In this document: piece after piece, positions 26,928 through 36,091 of the stretch
How the letters are laid out: every line of letters starts with the position of its first letter
Position numbering within the stretch: the first letter of the stretch is position 1
Origin: Desulfuromonas sp. CSMB_57
GTDB lineage: Bacteria > Desulfobacterota > Desulfuromonadia > Desulfuromonadales > Syntrophotaleaceae
DNA length: 64,000 bases
NCBI RefSeq assembly: GCF_020194955.2
Contig: NZ_JAFCIY020000019.1
Coordinates: 62,001-126,000 of the forward strand
Reading direction: 5' to 3'
Program-made: the position numbers and the translations under genes
The notes under the pieces: generated by a model
Told to the model about the DNA's origin: nothing
What the model saw: the letters and a program-made list of their open reading frames with translations, nothing else
Database searches by the model: none

Positions 26928-27315
26928 GCAGGAAGACGTTGTCGATGACGTGAATGATGCCGTTGCTGCATTGGATATCCTTGCGGGTGACGCCGGCATT
27001 GTCAATGCGGTTGACGCCGTTTTCCATGTGGACGGTCAGGTGTTTGCCGTTGAGGGTGTCGATATTTTCCGTTTTATCCACATCGGCCCAGGCCAGGTTG
27101 CCCGTCACCACATGGTAGGTAAGGATTCCGGAGAGTTTGTCCCGGTCGGCCAGGATTTCTTCGACGTTAATCTTGGTGCAGGCCTGGTCGTCGGGGGCGA
27201 ACAGGGTCAGGGATTCCGACCCCGCCAGTTTCTCCAGCAGGCCGGCCTGGTTCAGGCAGTGCAGCAGGGTTTCGAAATTTCCGTCCTCGCGTAGGGTGGT
27301 CAGAATGTCTTTCAT
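26893..27315 (-). CDS. Fasciclin (FAS1) domain protein
   Basis: A 140-residue single FAS1 domain: FETLLHCLNQAGLLEKLAG (H1 region), LTLFAPDDQAC, LSGILTYHVVTGNLAWADV, GKHLTVHMENGVNRIDNAGV and IQCSNGIIHVIDNVFLP (H2 region). It lacks a signal peptide, unlike most fasciclin proteins, and ends GWYCACC, an unusual Cys-rich tail. AGGAGA precedes the ATG chosen here; a longer frame starts 14 codons earlier. FAS1 domains mediate adhesion or protein contacts, but the role of cytoplasmic single-domain forms is unclear. Its last ten codons are duplicated at 21048-21082. Confidence 0.9.
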   Translation of the reverse strand: MKDILTTLREDGNFETLLHCLNQAGLLEKLAGSESLTLFAPDDQACTKINVEEILADRDKLSGILTYHVVTGNLAWADVDKTENIDTLNGKHLTVHMENGVNRIDNAGVTRKDIQCSNGIIHVIDNVFLPQFSGWYCACC

Positions 27316-27393
27316 GGGTATCTCCTGCGGTTGGCAAATGATGACCTTGTTTGTCAACTATTATACCACATCGCAGGAATCGGAAAAGGAGGG

Positions 27394-29427
27394 TCAGGTT
27401 GCCAGCTTGGCGCGCATTTTGGCAAAAAAGTCTTCCGCCATGCGATCCTGAGCCTGGTCGTCGGCCGCCGGCAGGGCGTCGCTGTCATGGCGCTTTAACA
27501 CCTCGGCGGGAATCTCCTCCAGGAAGCGACTGCCCGTGCGAGGCTGCATGACCCCGTATTTGCGGCGGCGGGCCGCTCCCAGCAGGGTGAGTTTGCGTTG
27601 CGCCCGGGTGATGCCGACGTAGCACAGGCGCCGCTCCTCCTCGAGATCGAAGCCTTCGCTCAAGGTCTTTTTGTGGGGCAACAGATCCTCTTCCATGCCG
27701 ACCAGAAACACCTGCTTGAATTCCAGGCCCTTGCTGGAGTGCAGGCTCATGAGCACCACCGCATCCCGCTGCAGCTTGCTTTCCTTGTCCTGACGCGGCG
27801 GCTCGTCCTGATCGAGCAGGGAAACCTTGTCAAGGAAACCTTCCAGGCTGGCCTGGGCCTCGCGGTCTTCATAGGAAGCCATGGCGTTGACGACTTCGGC
27901 GACGTAGGACAGGCGTCGTCGCGCCCGGTCCGGATCCTGGGCGGTGCGCAGCAATTCATCCTCGTATTTCAGCTCTTCGATGAGTTCCCGCCCGGTGGCG
28001 CTCAGGCTGCCGACCCGGAAGCGGTGGCGGAAGGAGTCCAGCAACTGCACGAACCCGGTGATGGCCGCCTGGGCCTTGTCCCCCAGTTCCGGCACCTCGG
28101 CGGGATTTTTCAGGACCTCCCAGAGGGGCAGCCGGAGTTCCGCCGAATGACGGATCAGGCGATCGGCGGTGGTGTCGCCGATGCCCCGGCGGGGCACGTT
28201 GAGGATGCGCAACAGGTTGACCTCGTCGCTCGGGTTGAGCAGCACCCGCAGGTAGGCAAGGATGTCCTTGACCTCCTTGCGGTCGAAAAACTGCTGACCG
28301 CCGATGAGCACGTAGGGGATGTTCTGATAGCGCAGCTGTTCCTCGAAGGGTCGCGACTGGGCATTGGTGCGAAACAGGATGGCGAAATCCCGATAGCCGA
28401 GGCCGTCGCGGAAGCAATCGGTCAGGATCCGGTCCACCACGGTACGGGCCTCGTCTTCATCGTCGGCGCAGAGGATGTAGTCGATGGCAACTCCGGGACC
28501 GTCGGCGGTCCACAGGGCCTTGGCCTTGCGCTTGCGGTTATGGCGGATGACGGCGTTGGCCGCCGTCAGGATGTTGCCGCTGGAGCGGTAGTTTTGTTCC
28601 AGTCGGATCACCCGGGTACCGGGGAAATCCTTTTCGAAATTAAGGATATTGCCGAGATCGGCGCCGCGCCAGCCGTAGATGGACTGGTCGTCGTCGCCGA
28701 CCACGCAGAGGTTGCGGTGGCCGTCGGCGAGCAGGCGCAGCAGGGTGTATTGGGCGGTGTTGGTGTCCTGGTATTCATCCACCATCAGGTAACGGAAGCG
28801 CTGCCGGTATTTTTCCAGCACTGCGGGATGCTCTCGCAGCAGGCGCACGCCCAGCAGGATGAGATCGTCGAAATCAAGGGCGTTGAAGGCCTTGAGGGCC
28901 CGCTGGTAGCGGGCATAAATACCGGCCAGGGCCGCCACCGCCGGATCCCCCTGGCCGGGGGTGATCTGATCGGCGGCAAGCAGCCGGTTTTTGGCGTCGG
29001 AGATGAGCCACAACATGCGCTCCGCATCGAGCCGCTGCTCGCCGCCCAGTTCCTGGATCAGATCGCGCATCAGGCGCAGTTGATCGGCGCTGCCGTAAAT
29101 GGAGAAGTTTTTCTTGTAGCCGAGCCGTTCGATATCTTCCTTGAGCATGCGGACGCACAGGGCGTGGAAGGTGGCGATGGTCAGGCCTTTGGTTCGGCGT
29201 CGGCCGGCCATGTCCTCCACGCGCTGGCGCATTTCGCGGGCGGCCTTGTTGGTGAAGGTCACCGCTAGAATCTGCTCCGGGGCGACTTGGCAGGTCTCCA
29301 GCAGAAAGACGATGCGGGTGGTGATGACGCGGGTCTTGCCCGAGCCGGCGCCGGCCAGCAGCAGCAGCGGTCCGTCCGTGTGTCGCACCGCTTCGATCTG
29401 TTGGGGGTTGAGCGAGGCAAGGTCCAT
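27394..29427 (-). CDS. UvrD/Rep/PcrA-family DNA helicase
   Basis: A 677-residue superfamily 1 helicase. Motifs in order are the Q-motif LNPQQIEAV, Walker A AGAGSGKT (about residues 25-32), VTFTNKAAREM, VDEYQDTN (Walker B), VVGDDDQSIYGWRGA, LEQNYRSSGNIL, and VVLMSLHSSKGLEF with a late CYVGITRAQRKL. The DDDQSIY motif and the C-terminal RKYGVMQPRTGSRFLEEIP block are closer to Rep than to UvrD, and the length agrees. It should unwind DNA 3'-5' in replication restart or repair. No strong ribosome site precedes the ATG; a TTG 12 codons upstream is an alternative start. Confidence 0.93.
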   Translation of the reverse strand: MDLASLNPQQIEAVRHTDGPLLLLAGAGSGKTRVITTRIVFLLETCQVAPEQILAVTFTNKAAREMRQRVEDMAGRRRTKGLTIATFHALCVRMLKEDIERLGYKKNFSIYGSADQLRLMRDLIQELGGEQRLDAERMLWLISDAKNRLLAADQITPGQGDPAVAALAGIYARYQRALKAFNALDFDDLILLGVRLLREHPAVLEKYRQRFRYLMVDEYQDTNTAQYTLLRLLADGHRNLCVVGDDDQSIYGWRGADLGNILNFEKDFPGTRVIRLEQNYRSSGNILTAANAVIRHNRKRKAKALWTADGPGVAIDYILCADDEDEARTVVDRILTDCFRDGLGYRDFAILFRTNAQSRPFEEQLRYQNIPYVLIGGQQFFDRKEVKDILAYLRVLLNPSDEVNLLRILNVPRRGIGDTTADRLIRHSAELRLPLWEVLKNPAEVPELGDKAQAAITGFVQLLDSFRHRFRVGSLSATGRELIEELKYEDELLRTAQDPDRARRRLSYVAEVVNAMASYEDREAQASLEGFLDKVSLLDQDEPPRQDKESKLQRDAVVLMSLHSSKGLEFKQVFLVGMEEDLLPHKKTLSEGFDLEEERRLCYVGITRAQRKLTLLGAARRRKYGVMQPRTGSRFLEEIPAEVLKRHDSDALPAADDQAQDRMAEDFFAKMRAKLAT

Positions 29428-29595
29428 GGTGCCGAGATAATGGCTGGTTGGGTCAATGGGCAACGGAGATAGGGCCGAGGGGGGAACATAGCACAGTGCA
29501 TTGACCGGGACAAGGGGGCGCCGGACGGCTTCCAGCCAGAATTTTGACCAATTTTCCCTCTTGATTTCTGTGACGGGTTCGGTTATGTTCCGCGG

Positions 29596-29712
29596 ATGTT
29601 TAAAACCGCCGTTATCCTTTTCAGTATTCTTTGGGCTTCACTGTTGCTGGTCTCCTGGAGTGGTGGGGATCAGACCGTCGTGGCGCCCAAGGCCGAGTTT
29701 GTGGACCGCTAG
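29596..29712 (+). CDS. Possible 38-residue membrane peptide
   Basis: A short frame in a 394-bp gap encodes MFKTAVILFSILWASLLLVSW followed by a short polar tail ending EFVDR. One membrane helix would fill residues 4-21. No good ribosome site is visible. The composition is far more hydrophobic than random, but the frame may be chance. Nothing else was recognised in the flanks at 29428-29595 and 29713-29821. Confidence 0.3.
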   Translation: MFKTAVILFSILWASLLLVSWSGGDQTVVAPKAEFVDR

Positions 29713-29821
29713 GGCGTCTTCGCCCTGCTTGTTCCCTTCTCCCAGTCTTACCCGCCGGCAGAGCCTTGGCGAGTGCCGGGTACGTGTCTGCTTTGTAATC
29801 TTTAAAAATTTTTTATCCTCA

Positions 29822-30733
29822 TTAAAAACGGCAGCCCTGATGGCTGTTGCGGAGCGCCATTTCGTTTTCGATGGCGTTGAGCACCTCCCATTTATCCAGG
29901 GACCAGAGGGGTGCCAGCAGCCGTTGGCGTGGCCCGTCGCCGGTGAGCCGGTGGATCAGGGTGGTCGCCGGCAGGCGTTCCAAGACATCCGCCACCAGTT
30001 GGATGTATGCGTCTCGCTGCAGAACGGGGACCTCCCCCCGGCGATACAGATCGCCTAAAGCCGTTCCTTCCAATATGTGCAGCAGGTGCAGTTTGACACC
30101 GTCCACCTGCAGGCGGGCCATTTCCGCAACCGTGTCCAGCATGTCGGCATGGCTCTCCCCGGGGAGGCCGAGAATCAGGTGCACGCAGACCCGCAGGCCG
30201 CGCTCCTTGGCCGCCTGGTAGGCTGCCAGGAAGGCGGCGTAGTCGTGCCCGCGCCGCAGGCGGGCCAGAGTGCGATCGTGGCAGCTCTGCAGGCCCAATT
30301 CCAGCCAGAAATAGGTGCGCCGGTGATACTCGGCCAGCAGGTCGAGGACCGGCGGCGGCAGGCAGTCGGGGCGCGTGCCGACCGCCAGGCCGACCATCCC
30401 GGTGACGTCGAGGGCTTCGTCGTACCGGGCGCGCAGCAGTTCCGGTGCTCCCCAAGTGTTGGAAAAGGGTTGAAAATAGGCCAGAAAGTGCTTGGCCTTA
30501 TATTTGCGGGTCATGATCTCCTTGCCGGCCTCAAGCTGCTCCGCAATCGACAGGTGGCGTTCGATGCCGACCGCTCCGGAGCCGTCCGGATCGCAGAACA
30601 GGCAGCCCGCTTCGTGGCGGGTGCCGCCGCGATTGGGGCAGGAAAAGCCCGCATCCACGGAAATCTTGTGTACCCGTCCGCCGAAGCGTTGTTTGAGATG
30701 TGCGGAAAAGGAATGGTAAGGTTTTTCACTCAT
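29822..30733 (-). CDS. TIGR01212 family radical SAM protein (YhcC-like)
   Basis: A 303-residue radical SAM protein. The N-terminus KPYHSFSAHLKQRFGGRVHKISVDAGFSCPNR is characteristic, and the cluster Cys lie in CPNRGGTRHEAGCLFC, the long CX(n)CXXC spacing of this family. Later blocks include LAYFQPFSNTW, VGTRPDCLP, LELGLQS and LILGLPGE. The biochemical role of this conserved family is not firmly known. The start is the ATG giving MSEKPYH; the longer frame upstream is not supported. It lies divergent from the sugar-nucleotide cluster across about 290 bp. Confidence 0.9.
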   Translation of the reverse strand: MSEKPYHSFSAHLKQRFGGRVHKISVDAGFSCPNRGGTRHEAGCLFCDPDGSGAVGIERHLSIAEQLEAGKEIMTRKYKAKHFLAYFQPFSNTWGAPELLRARYDEALDVTGMVGLAVGTRPDCLPPPVLDLLAEYHRRTYFWLELGLQSCHDRTLARLRRGHDYAAFLAAYQAAKERGLRVCVHLILGLPGESHADMLDTVAEMARLQVDGVKLHLLHILEGTALGDLYRRGEVPVLQRDAYIQLVADVLERLPATTLIHRLTGDGPRQRLLAPLWSLDKWEVLNAIENEMALRNSHQGCRF

Positions 30734-31021
30734 GGACCGACTATGCCACGTTCCACCGGCGGTGACAAGCAGCCGGTCCTGGTCGCCGCGGTCCGGCATT
30801 GAAATCACCTTGGGGCCTGCTATAATCTGCAGGCATTTCCGCATCAGACAACCTTGCCCTCCTGGGGCGTGACGGCGACACCGCCCGGGGCTGGTTTTCC
30901 ACACTGCACGTCGGCTGGACTGAAAGGAATCTGCCTACATATAATTCGAATTGGATGGGGAGCAGGCCTGGCCGCTGGTGCGGGCAGTCCTTTTTTGCGC
31001 ACTTTTCGAGGGAGATGTCCC

Positions 31022-31411
31022 ATGGCGAAATTGCTGATTGTCGATGATGAGCAGGATATCCGCTATCTGTATTCCTGTGAGCTGGAAGAGGCCGGTTATG
31101 AAGTCCGTACCGCCGGCTCCGGCAGCGAGGTGGCCGCCCGGCTGCAGGAGGAACAGTTCGATCTGGTTTTGCTGGACGTGCAGATCGGCGGCGAGAACGG
31201 CCTCGAAATCCTGCAGAACATCATCGGCCGGCAGAAGGATCTGCCGGTTATTTTATGTACGGCCTTCAGTTGCTACAAGGAGGATTTTTCCTCTTGGCTG
31301 GCCGATGGCTATGTAGTCAAAAGCTCCGATCTGACGGAATTAAAACAGGAGGTGGCACGGGTGCTGGCCAAGAAAGCGCAGACGGGTAAAACCGCCGAGG
31401 GGGCCCAATGA
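31022..31411 (+). CDS. Stand-alone receiver domain protein
   Basis: A 129-residue CheY-like protein with no output domain. The phosphorylation pocket is complete: DDEQD near residue 8, Asp in LLDVQIGGENG (about 53), a Thr switch in ILCTAFS and Lys in YVVKSSD. A ribosome site (GAGGGAG) lies before the ATG. It overlaps the next gene by four bases (ATGA), so its translation is tied to that of a sugar-nucleotide enzyme. It is a candidate for phosphorylation-dependent control of the polyglucan cluster by protein contact; the partner kinase is not adjacent. Confidence 0.88.
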   Translation: MAKLLIVDDEQDIRYLYSCELEEAGYEVRTAGSGSEVAARLQEEQFDLVLLDVQIGGENGLEILQNIIGRQKDLPVILCTAFSCYKEDFSSWLADGYVVKSSDLTELKQEVARVLAKKAQTGKTAEGAQ

Positions 31412-33927
31412 AGGCTGTCATCATGGCCGGCGGGTTCGGCACCCGCATGCAACCGTTGACCATCAATCTGCCCAAGCCCATGGTGCCGCTGCTCAATCGG
31501 CCCATCATGGCCCACATCACCGGTCTTTTGAAGCGCCACGGCATCTCCGAACTGGTGCTGTTGCTGTATCACCAGCCGGAGATTATCAAGAACTATTTCG
31601 GTGACGGCAGTGAATTCGGCGTGCGTATCACCTATGTCACCCCGTTGGAGGATTTCGGTACGGCCGGGGCCGTCAAGGCGGCGGCGGAATATCTGCAGGA
31701 GCGCTTCCTGGTCATCAGCGGCGACCTGCTGACCGATTTCGATCTCTCCGCCGTGGTGCGGTTCCATGAACAGCAAAACGCTCTGGCGACCATTACCCTG
31801 ACCACGGTGACGGATCCCCTGCAATTCGGCGTGGTCATCACCGATCGCGAAGGACGCATCACCAAGTTCCTGGAAAAACCGGGTTGGGGCGAGGTGTTTT
31901 CCGATACCATCAATACCGGCATTTATGTGCTCGAACCCGAGGTGCTGGATAGAATTCCAGAGGATACCAACCGTGACTGGTCGAAGGACATCTTTCCCGG
32001 CCTGCTGGCCGAAGGCGCCGCCCTCTACGGTTGCCGGCAAAGCGGCTATTGGGCGGATATCGGCAACACGGAGGCCTATCTCGAAACCTGCCGGGACATC
32101 TTTGCCGGTCGGGTAGCCGTCGAACTGGGGGAGCCGGTTGCCGGGCGCGGCGGTGCCCGCGTTTTTCTTGGCGCCGACACCCTGGTTGCGGCGGAGCAGC
32201 TGGCGCGCATGGAAGGCATGGTGGTGGTGGGGGACAACACCCAGGTGGTCGGCGGCGCCCGGCTTAAGAACTGCATCATCGGCCGTAACTGTGTTATCGA
32301 GGATGACGCGGAGTTGGTGGACTGCGTCCTGTGGGATAACGTCTATGTCAAGCCCGGCTGTCGACTTACCGGGGCCGTGGTGGGCAGCCGGGTGCGGCTG
32401 GGACGGGGAGTCACGGCGGAAGAAGGCACCGTCATCGGCGATGAAACGAACATCGGCGACGAGGCGCTGCTGCGCCAACATGTCAAGATCTGGCCGGGCA
32501 AATCCATCGAAAACGGCTCTATTGTCTCCGCCAATCTCATCTGGGGCGACAAATGGCGCAAGACCCTTTTTGAAGGGGCGACGGTGCGAGGCCTGACCAA
32601 TGTCGAGCTGTCTCCGGAATTCTGCGCCAAGCTCGGCGCGGCCTACGGCTCGACGCTGCCGCGCGGCTCCTTTATTCTGTCGGCGCGCGACGGCGTTCGG
32701 TCTTCGCGGATGCTGAAGCGCTCCTTTATCGGGGGACTGCTGTCGGCCGGCATCAACGTGCGCGATCTGAAGCAGTCCGCACTGCCCATGATGCGCTACA
32801 AGCTGAGTACCTTCGGCGAGGTTGGCGGGGTGCATTTCCGCCAGGCCGAGGACGACCCGGTGGCGACGGAAATCATTTTCTACGATGCCGACGGTCTGGA
32901 ATTGTCATCGTCCATGGCCAAGGGAATCGAACGGTTGTTTTTCAAGGAAAATTTTCGGCGAGTCCATTACGCCGAGCCGGGCGAAATCCGTGAATTGCCG
33001 CAACTGGCGGATTTTTACCGGGAGGGTTTCCTGCGGGCCCTGGATGTCGACCGGTTGCGTCGTCAGGCACCCAAAGTGGTGGTGGACCTGAATCATTCCC
33101 CGGCCGGCGAGTTGCTGCCGGGTTTGCTCAACAGCCTGGGCTGCGAGGCCATCGAGCTCAATTCCAACGTCGATACCGGCACCATCGGTCAGTCTCCCGA
33201 ACGGGCGGCCCGGGCCATGGAGCAATTGGCCCGGATTGTCCCGACCCTGGAGATGACGGCGGGCTTCTGGCTGGGCCCCTCGGGTGAAGAACTGCGTATC
33301 GTCGACGAAACCGGCGTGGTGCTGTCCCGGGTCGAAGCCCTTGCCGTGGTGGCGGCGCTGGCCTGCCGGACTGCCGGCGGCGGCAGCCTGGTCCTGCCGG
33401 TGGCGGCGCCGCGGGTAGTGGAAAGGGTGGCCCGTGAGTGGGGCGTTACCGTCAGGGTCACCAAGAACGATCCGCGAGCCTTGCTCGAAGTCGCCGCGGA
33501 GCGGCAGGTGCTGTTGGCGGCCACCTTGGACGGTCGGTTTGCCTTTCCCGCTTTCCAGGCCCATTTCGATGGATTGTTTACGGCGGCGAAAATTCTGGAA
33601 ATGCTGGCCGGCAGCGGCCAGACCCTGTCCGGCCTGCGTCGCAATCTGCCGGCGCGGGCCTATCGCCAGCAGCAGTTGCCCTGCCCCTGGGACCTGAAGG
33701 GCGGCCTGATGCGTAAGATGAGCGAACATTCCGTCGACCTCGAAGCCTCCTTCATCGATGGGGTGAAGGTTCATTTCGATGAAGACTGGGTACTGCTGCT
33801 GCCCGATCAATTCCGCCCCGTGGTGCATATCGTAGCCGACTGTACGGATGCCGCGCGGGCCGACCGCCTGCTCGAAGAATATCGCGAGCGGGTGGATGGC
33901 TGGAAAAAGGAGTTGTTGCAGGCTTGA
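31408..33927 (+). CDS. Nucleotidyltransferase / phosphomannomutase-like fusion protein
   Basis: An 839-residue fusion. Residues 1-235 are a sugar-phosphate nucleotidyltransferase (MAGGFGTRMQPLT with PKPMVPLLNRP, and DFGTAGAV). Residues 240-375 or so form left-handed beta-helix hexapeptide repeats. The remainder resembles the phosphomannomutase/phosphoglucomutase fold (LSARDGVRSSRMLKRSFIGGL). In that part the phosphoserine motif (TASHNP in active enzymes) is replaced by GGVHFRQAEDDP, and no DGDxDR metal loop is found, so the mutase half may be inactive or regulatory. Similar fusions occur in cyanobacteria and Geobacter. The product could be NDP-glucose or NDP-mannose. It overlaps its neighbours on both sides by four bases. 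Confidence 0.85.
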   Translation: MKAVIMAGGFGTRMQPLTINLPKPMVPLLNRPIMAHITGLLKRHGISELVLLLYHQPEIIKNYFGDGSEFGVRITYVTPLEDFGTAGAVKAAAEYLQERFLVISGDLLTDFDLSAVVRFHEQQNALATITLTTVTDPLQFGVVITDREGRITKFLEKPGWGEVFSDTINTGIYVLEPEVLDRIPEDTNRDWSKDIFPGLLAEGAALYGCRQSGYWADIGNTEAYLETCRDIFAGRVAVELGEPVAGRGGARVFLGADTLVAAEQLARMEGMVVVGDNTQVVGGARLKNCIIGRNCVIEDDAELVDCVLWDNVYVKPGCRLTGAVVGSRVRLGRGVTAEEGTVIGDETNIGDEALLRQHVKIWPGKSIENGSIVSANLIWGDKWRKTLFEGATVRGLTNVELSPEFCAKLGAAYGSTLPRGSFILSARDGVRSSRMLKRSFIGGLLSAGINVRDLKQSALPMMRYKLSTFGEVGGVHFRQAEDDPVATEIIFYDADGLELSSSMAKGIERLFFKENFRRVHYAEPGEIRELPQLADFYREGFLRALDVDRLRRQAPKVVVDLNHSPAGELLPGLLNSLGCEAIELNSNVDTGTIGQSPERAARAMEQLARIVPTLEMTAGFWLGPSGEELRIVDETGVVLSRVEALAVVAALACRTAGGGSLVLPVAAPRVVERVAREWGVTVRVTKNDPRALLEVAAERQVLLAATLDGRFAFPAFQAHFDGLFTAAKILEMLAGSGQTLSGLRRNLPARAYRQQQLPCPWDLKGGLMRKMSEHSVDLEASFIDGVKVHFDEDWVLLLPDQFRPVVHIVADCTDAARADRLLEEYRERVDGWKKELLQA

Positions 33928-36050
33928 TGGGCGACGAGAGCAGAACGATGCAGCCTCTTAAGGTAGCCATAATTTGGCACATGCACCAGCCCGACTACCG
34001 GGATCCCGCGACCGGGCAAGCCCTGCTGCCCTGGGTTTACCTGCATGCCGTCAAGGATTACGGAGAGATGCTGGCCACGGCCCGGGAAATTCCCGGCGTC
34101 CGCCTGACTTTCAACCTGGTGCCGATTCTGCTGGACCAGCTCGCTGCCTATGGCCGGGGCGAGTTGTCCGATCGCTGGCTGGACACGGCGCGCCGGGATC
34201 CGAAGGACATGGATGTCCAGGAACGGACCTTTCTCGTCGACTCTTTTTTTTCGGTGCATGGCGAGCGCCACATTCAGCCCTATGCCCGTTTTCGCGAACT
34301 GGCCGCCCTCAAGGAAGCCGGCGGCCGTCGGGCGGCCGAAGGTTTCGGCATTCAGGACCTGCGCGACCTGCAGGTTTGGTTTCTGCTGTCCTGGGCGGGG
34401 CATCACGCCCGCCGGGAGCATCGGCTCATCGAACGCCTGGTGGCCAAGGGCAGGGGCTTCACCGAACCGGACAAGGGCGCCTTGCTGAAGCTTTACGATC
34501 GGCTGGTGGCCGAGGTCCTGGCTGCCTATCGGGCGGCAGAAGCCAGCGGCAAGGTGGAACTGTCCATTACCCCTTACGCGCACCCCATCCTGCCGCTGCT
34601 GTGCGACACGGCCGTCGCCGCCCGGGCGCGCAGCGGCGTCCAGCTTCCGCAAATCCCCTTTGTGCATCCCGAGGATGCCCGCACCCATCTGCGTTTTTCC
34701 GCACGCTGCGCCGAACAGCATCTCGGCGTCGGCCGGCGTGGGGTCTGGCCGGCGGAAGGCGCCGTCAGTGAAGTCGCGGTTCGCCTGATGGCCGAAGAGG
34801 GTGCCCTGTGGGCCGCCTCCGATGAGGAAATCCTGGCCCGCAGCCTGACCGATGGTCTGCAGGATCGTCGCCGTCTCTACCGCCCCTATGAATACGCCGG
34901 TCTGCCGCTGTTGTTTCGGGACCGGGCTCTGTCGGACCGCATCGGTTTTGCCTATGCCCGGTGGCCGGCCGCCGAAGCCGCCGCCGATCTCCTGGATCGC
35001 CTGCAGGCTATTGCTCGCCAGGCTCCGGGCGGGATGGTGACCCTGATCCTGGATGGGGAAAACTGCTGGGAGCGCTACGAAGACAACGGCTATCCGTTTC
35101 TGAAAGCCTTGTATCAGGGTCTGTTGGATGCGCCCGAGTTGGCCATGGTGACGGTCAGTGAGGGACTTGCCGACCTGCCGTTGGAGCCGCTGTCGCGATT
35201 GAGCCCCGGCTCCTGGATTAACGGCGATTTCGATATCTGGATCGGCCACGACGAAGAAAATCGGGCCTGGGAACTGCTGGCCGCCGCCCGGCAGGCGGCC
35301 CTCGAAGCCGGCGGCCTGGATGGCAATCCGTCGGCGGCTCTGGAACACTTGCTGCATGCTGAAGGCAGCGACTGGTTCTGGTGGTTCGGCGAGCACCACC
35401 GAACGGAACAGGCGGACACCTTTGACCGCCTGTTCCGGCATCATCTCCAGGCGGTTTACCAGGCCAGCGGGCAGCCGGTGCCGGCCGAACTGCTGGTGCC
35501 GATCAAGGCACCGCAGCGCCGCAGCCGCGTGGTGGAGCCGGCCGCCCTGATTTCCCCGGAGATCGATGGGCGTATCACGGACTATTTTGAATGGCTGCTG
35601 GCCGGATCCGTGGAATTGGCCGGCGGCAGCGCCATGCATGATGCCAGTTGCGAGATGACCGGACTTTGGTTCGGCTACGATGAGTACTATTTTTATCTGC
35701 GGTTCGATTTTCGCCGTTGCCTGGTCAAGCTCGCCGGAACCTCCGGTCAGTTGGAAGTACGCCTGGACGCCGGCGAGGAGTGGCTGGCAACCCTGCCGAT
35801 AGGCGGTCAACCGTTGATCCTCCAGCGGCCCTCCGACGGGTTCCGGGCCGATGGCGGGTTGGGGGCGGTTGCCGCGATAGCCGAATTGGCCGTGCCCCTG
35901 CAATTGCTCGGGCTGCAGCCAGGCGCGCAGTTGGAACTGTCCTGGCGGCTGCTGGATGAAGGTCGCCAACTGGCCAGCTGGCCGGTGGATGGAGCAATAT
36001 TGCTGAATTATCTGGGCGCCGGGCTGGAAGATCTGCAATGGCCGGTTTGA
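33924..36050 (+). CDS. Glycoside hydrolase family 57 (alpha-amylase / 4-alpha-glucanotransferase type)
   Basis: A 708-residue GH57 enzyme acting on alpha-1,4-glucans. Conserved regions: HMHQPDY (region 1, about residue 20), GVWPAEGAV containing the expected nucleophile Glu278 (region 3), and LDGENCWERY with the expected acid/base Asp377 (region 4). A C-terminal beta-rich domain follows (about 530-708). Members of this group include amylopullulanases, alpha-amylases and glucanotransferases, and motifs alone do not separate them. The ATG overlaps the previous stop by four bases; an ATG at 33948 directly before the conserved start is equally possible. No signal peptide is seen, so it probably works on intracellular polyglucan. 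Confidence 0.88.
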   Translation: MMGDESRTMQPLKVAIIWHMHQPDYRDPATGQALLPWVYLHAVKDYGEMLATAREIPGVRLTFNLVPILLDQLAAYGRGELSDRWLDTARRDPKDMDVQERTFLVDSFFSVHGERHIQPYARFRELAALKEAGGRRAAEGFGIQDLRDLQVWFLLSWAGHHARREHRLIERLVAKGRGFTEPDKGALLKLYDRLVAEVLAAYRAAEASGKVELSITPYAHPILPLLCDTAVAARARSGVQLPQIPFVHPEDARTHLRFSARCAEQHLGVGRRGVWPAEGAVSEVAVRLMAEEGALWAASDEEILARSLTDGLQDRRRLYRPYEYAGLPLLFRDRALSDRIGFAYARWPAAEAAADLLDRLQAIARQAPGGMVTLILDGENCWERYEDNGYPFLKALYQGLLDAPELAMVTVSEGLADLPLEPLSRLSPGSWINGDFDIWIGHDEENRAWELLAAARQAALEAGGLDGNPSAALEHLLHAEGSDWFWWFGEHHRTEQADTFDRLFRHHLQAVYQASGQPVPAELLVPIKAPQRRSRVVEPAALISPEIDGRITDYFEWLLAGSVELAGGSAMHDASCEMTGLWFGYDEYYFYLRFDFRRCLVKLAGTSGQLEVRLDAGEEWLATLPIGGQPLILQRPSDGFRADGGLGAVAAIAELAVPLQLLGLQPGAQLELSWRLLDEGRQLASWPVDGAILLNYLGAGLEDLQWPV

Positions 36051-36091
36051 CGCCGATGCGTTGCCTCCGTCGCGAAAAGGAGTAAAGGGGA

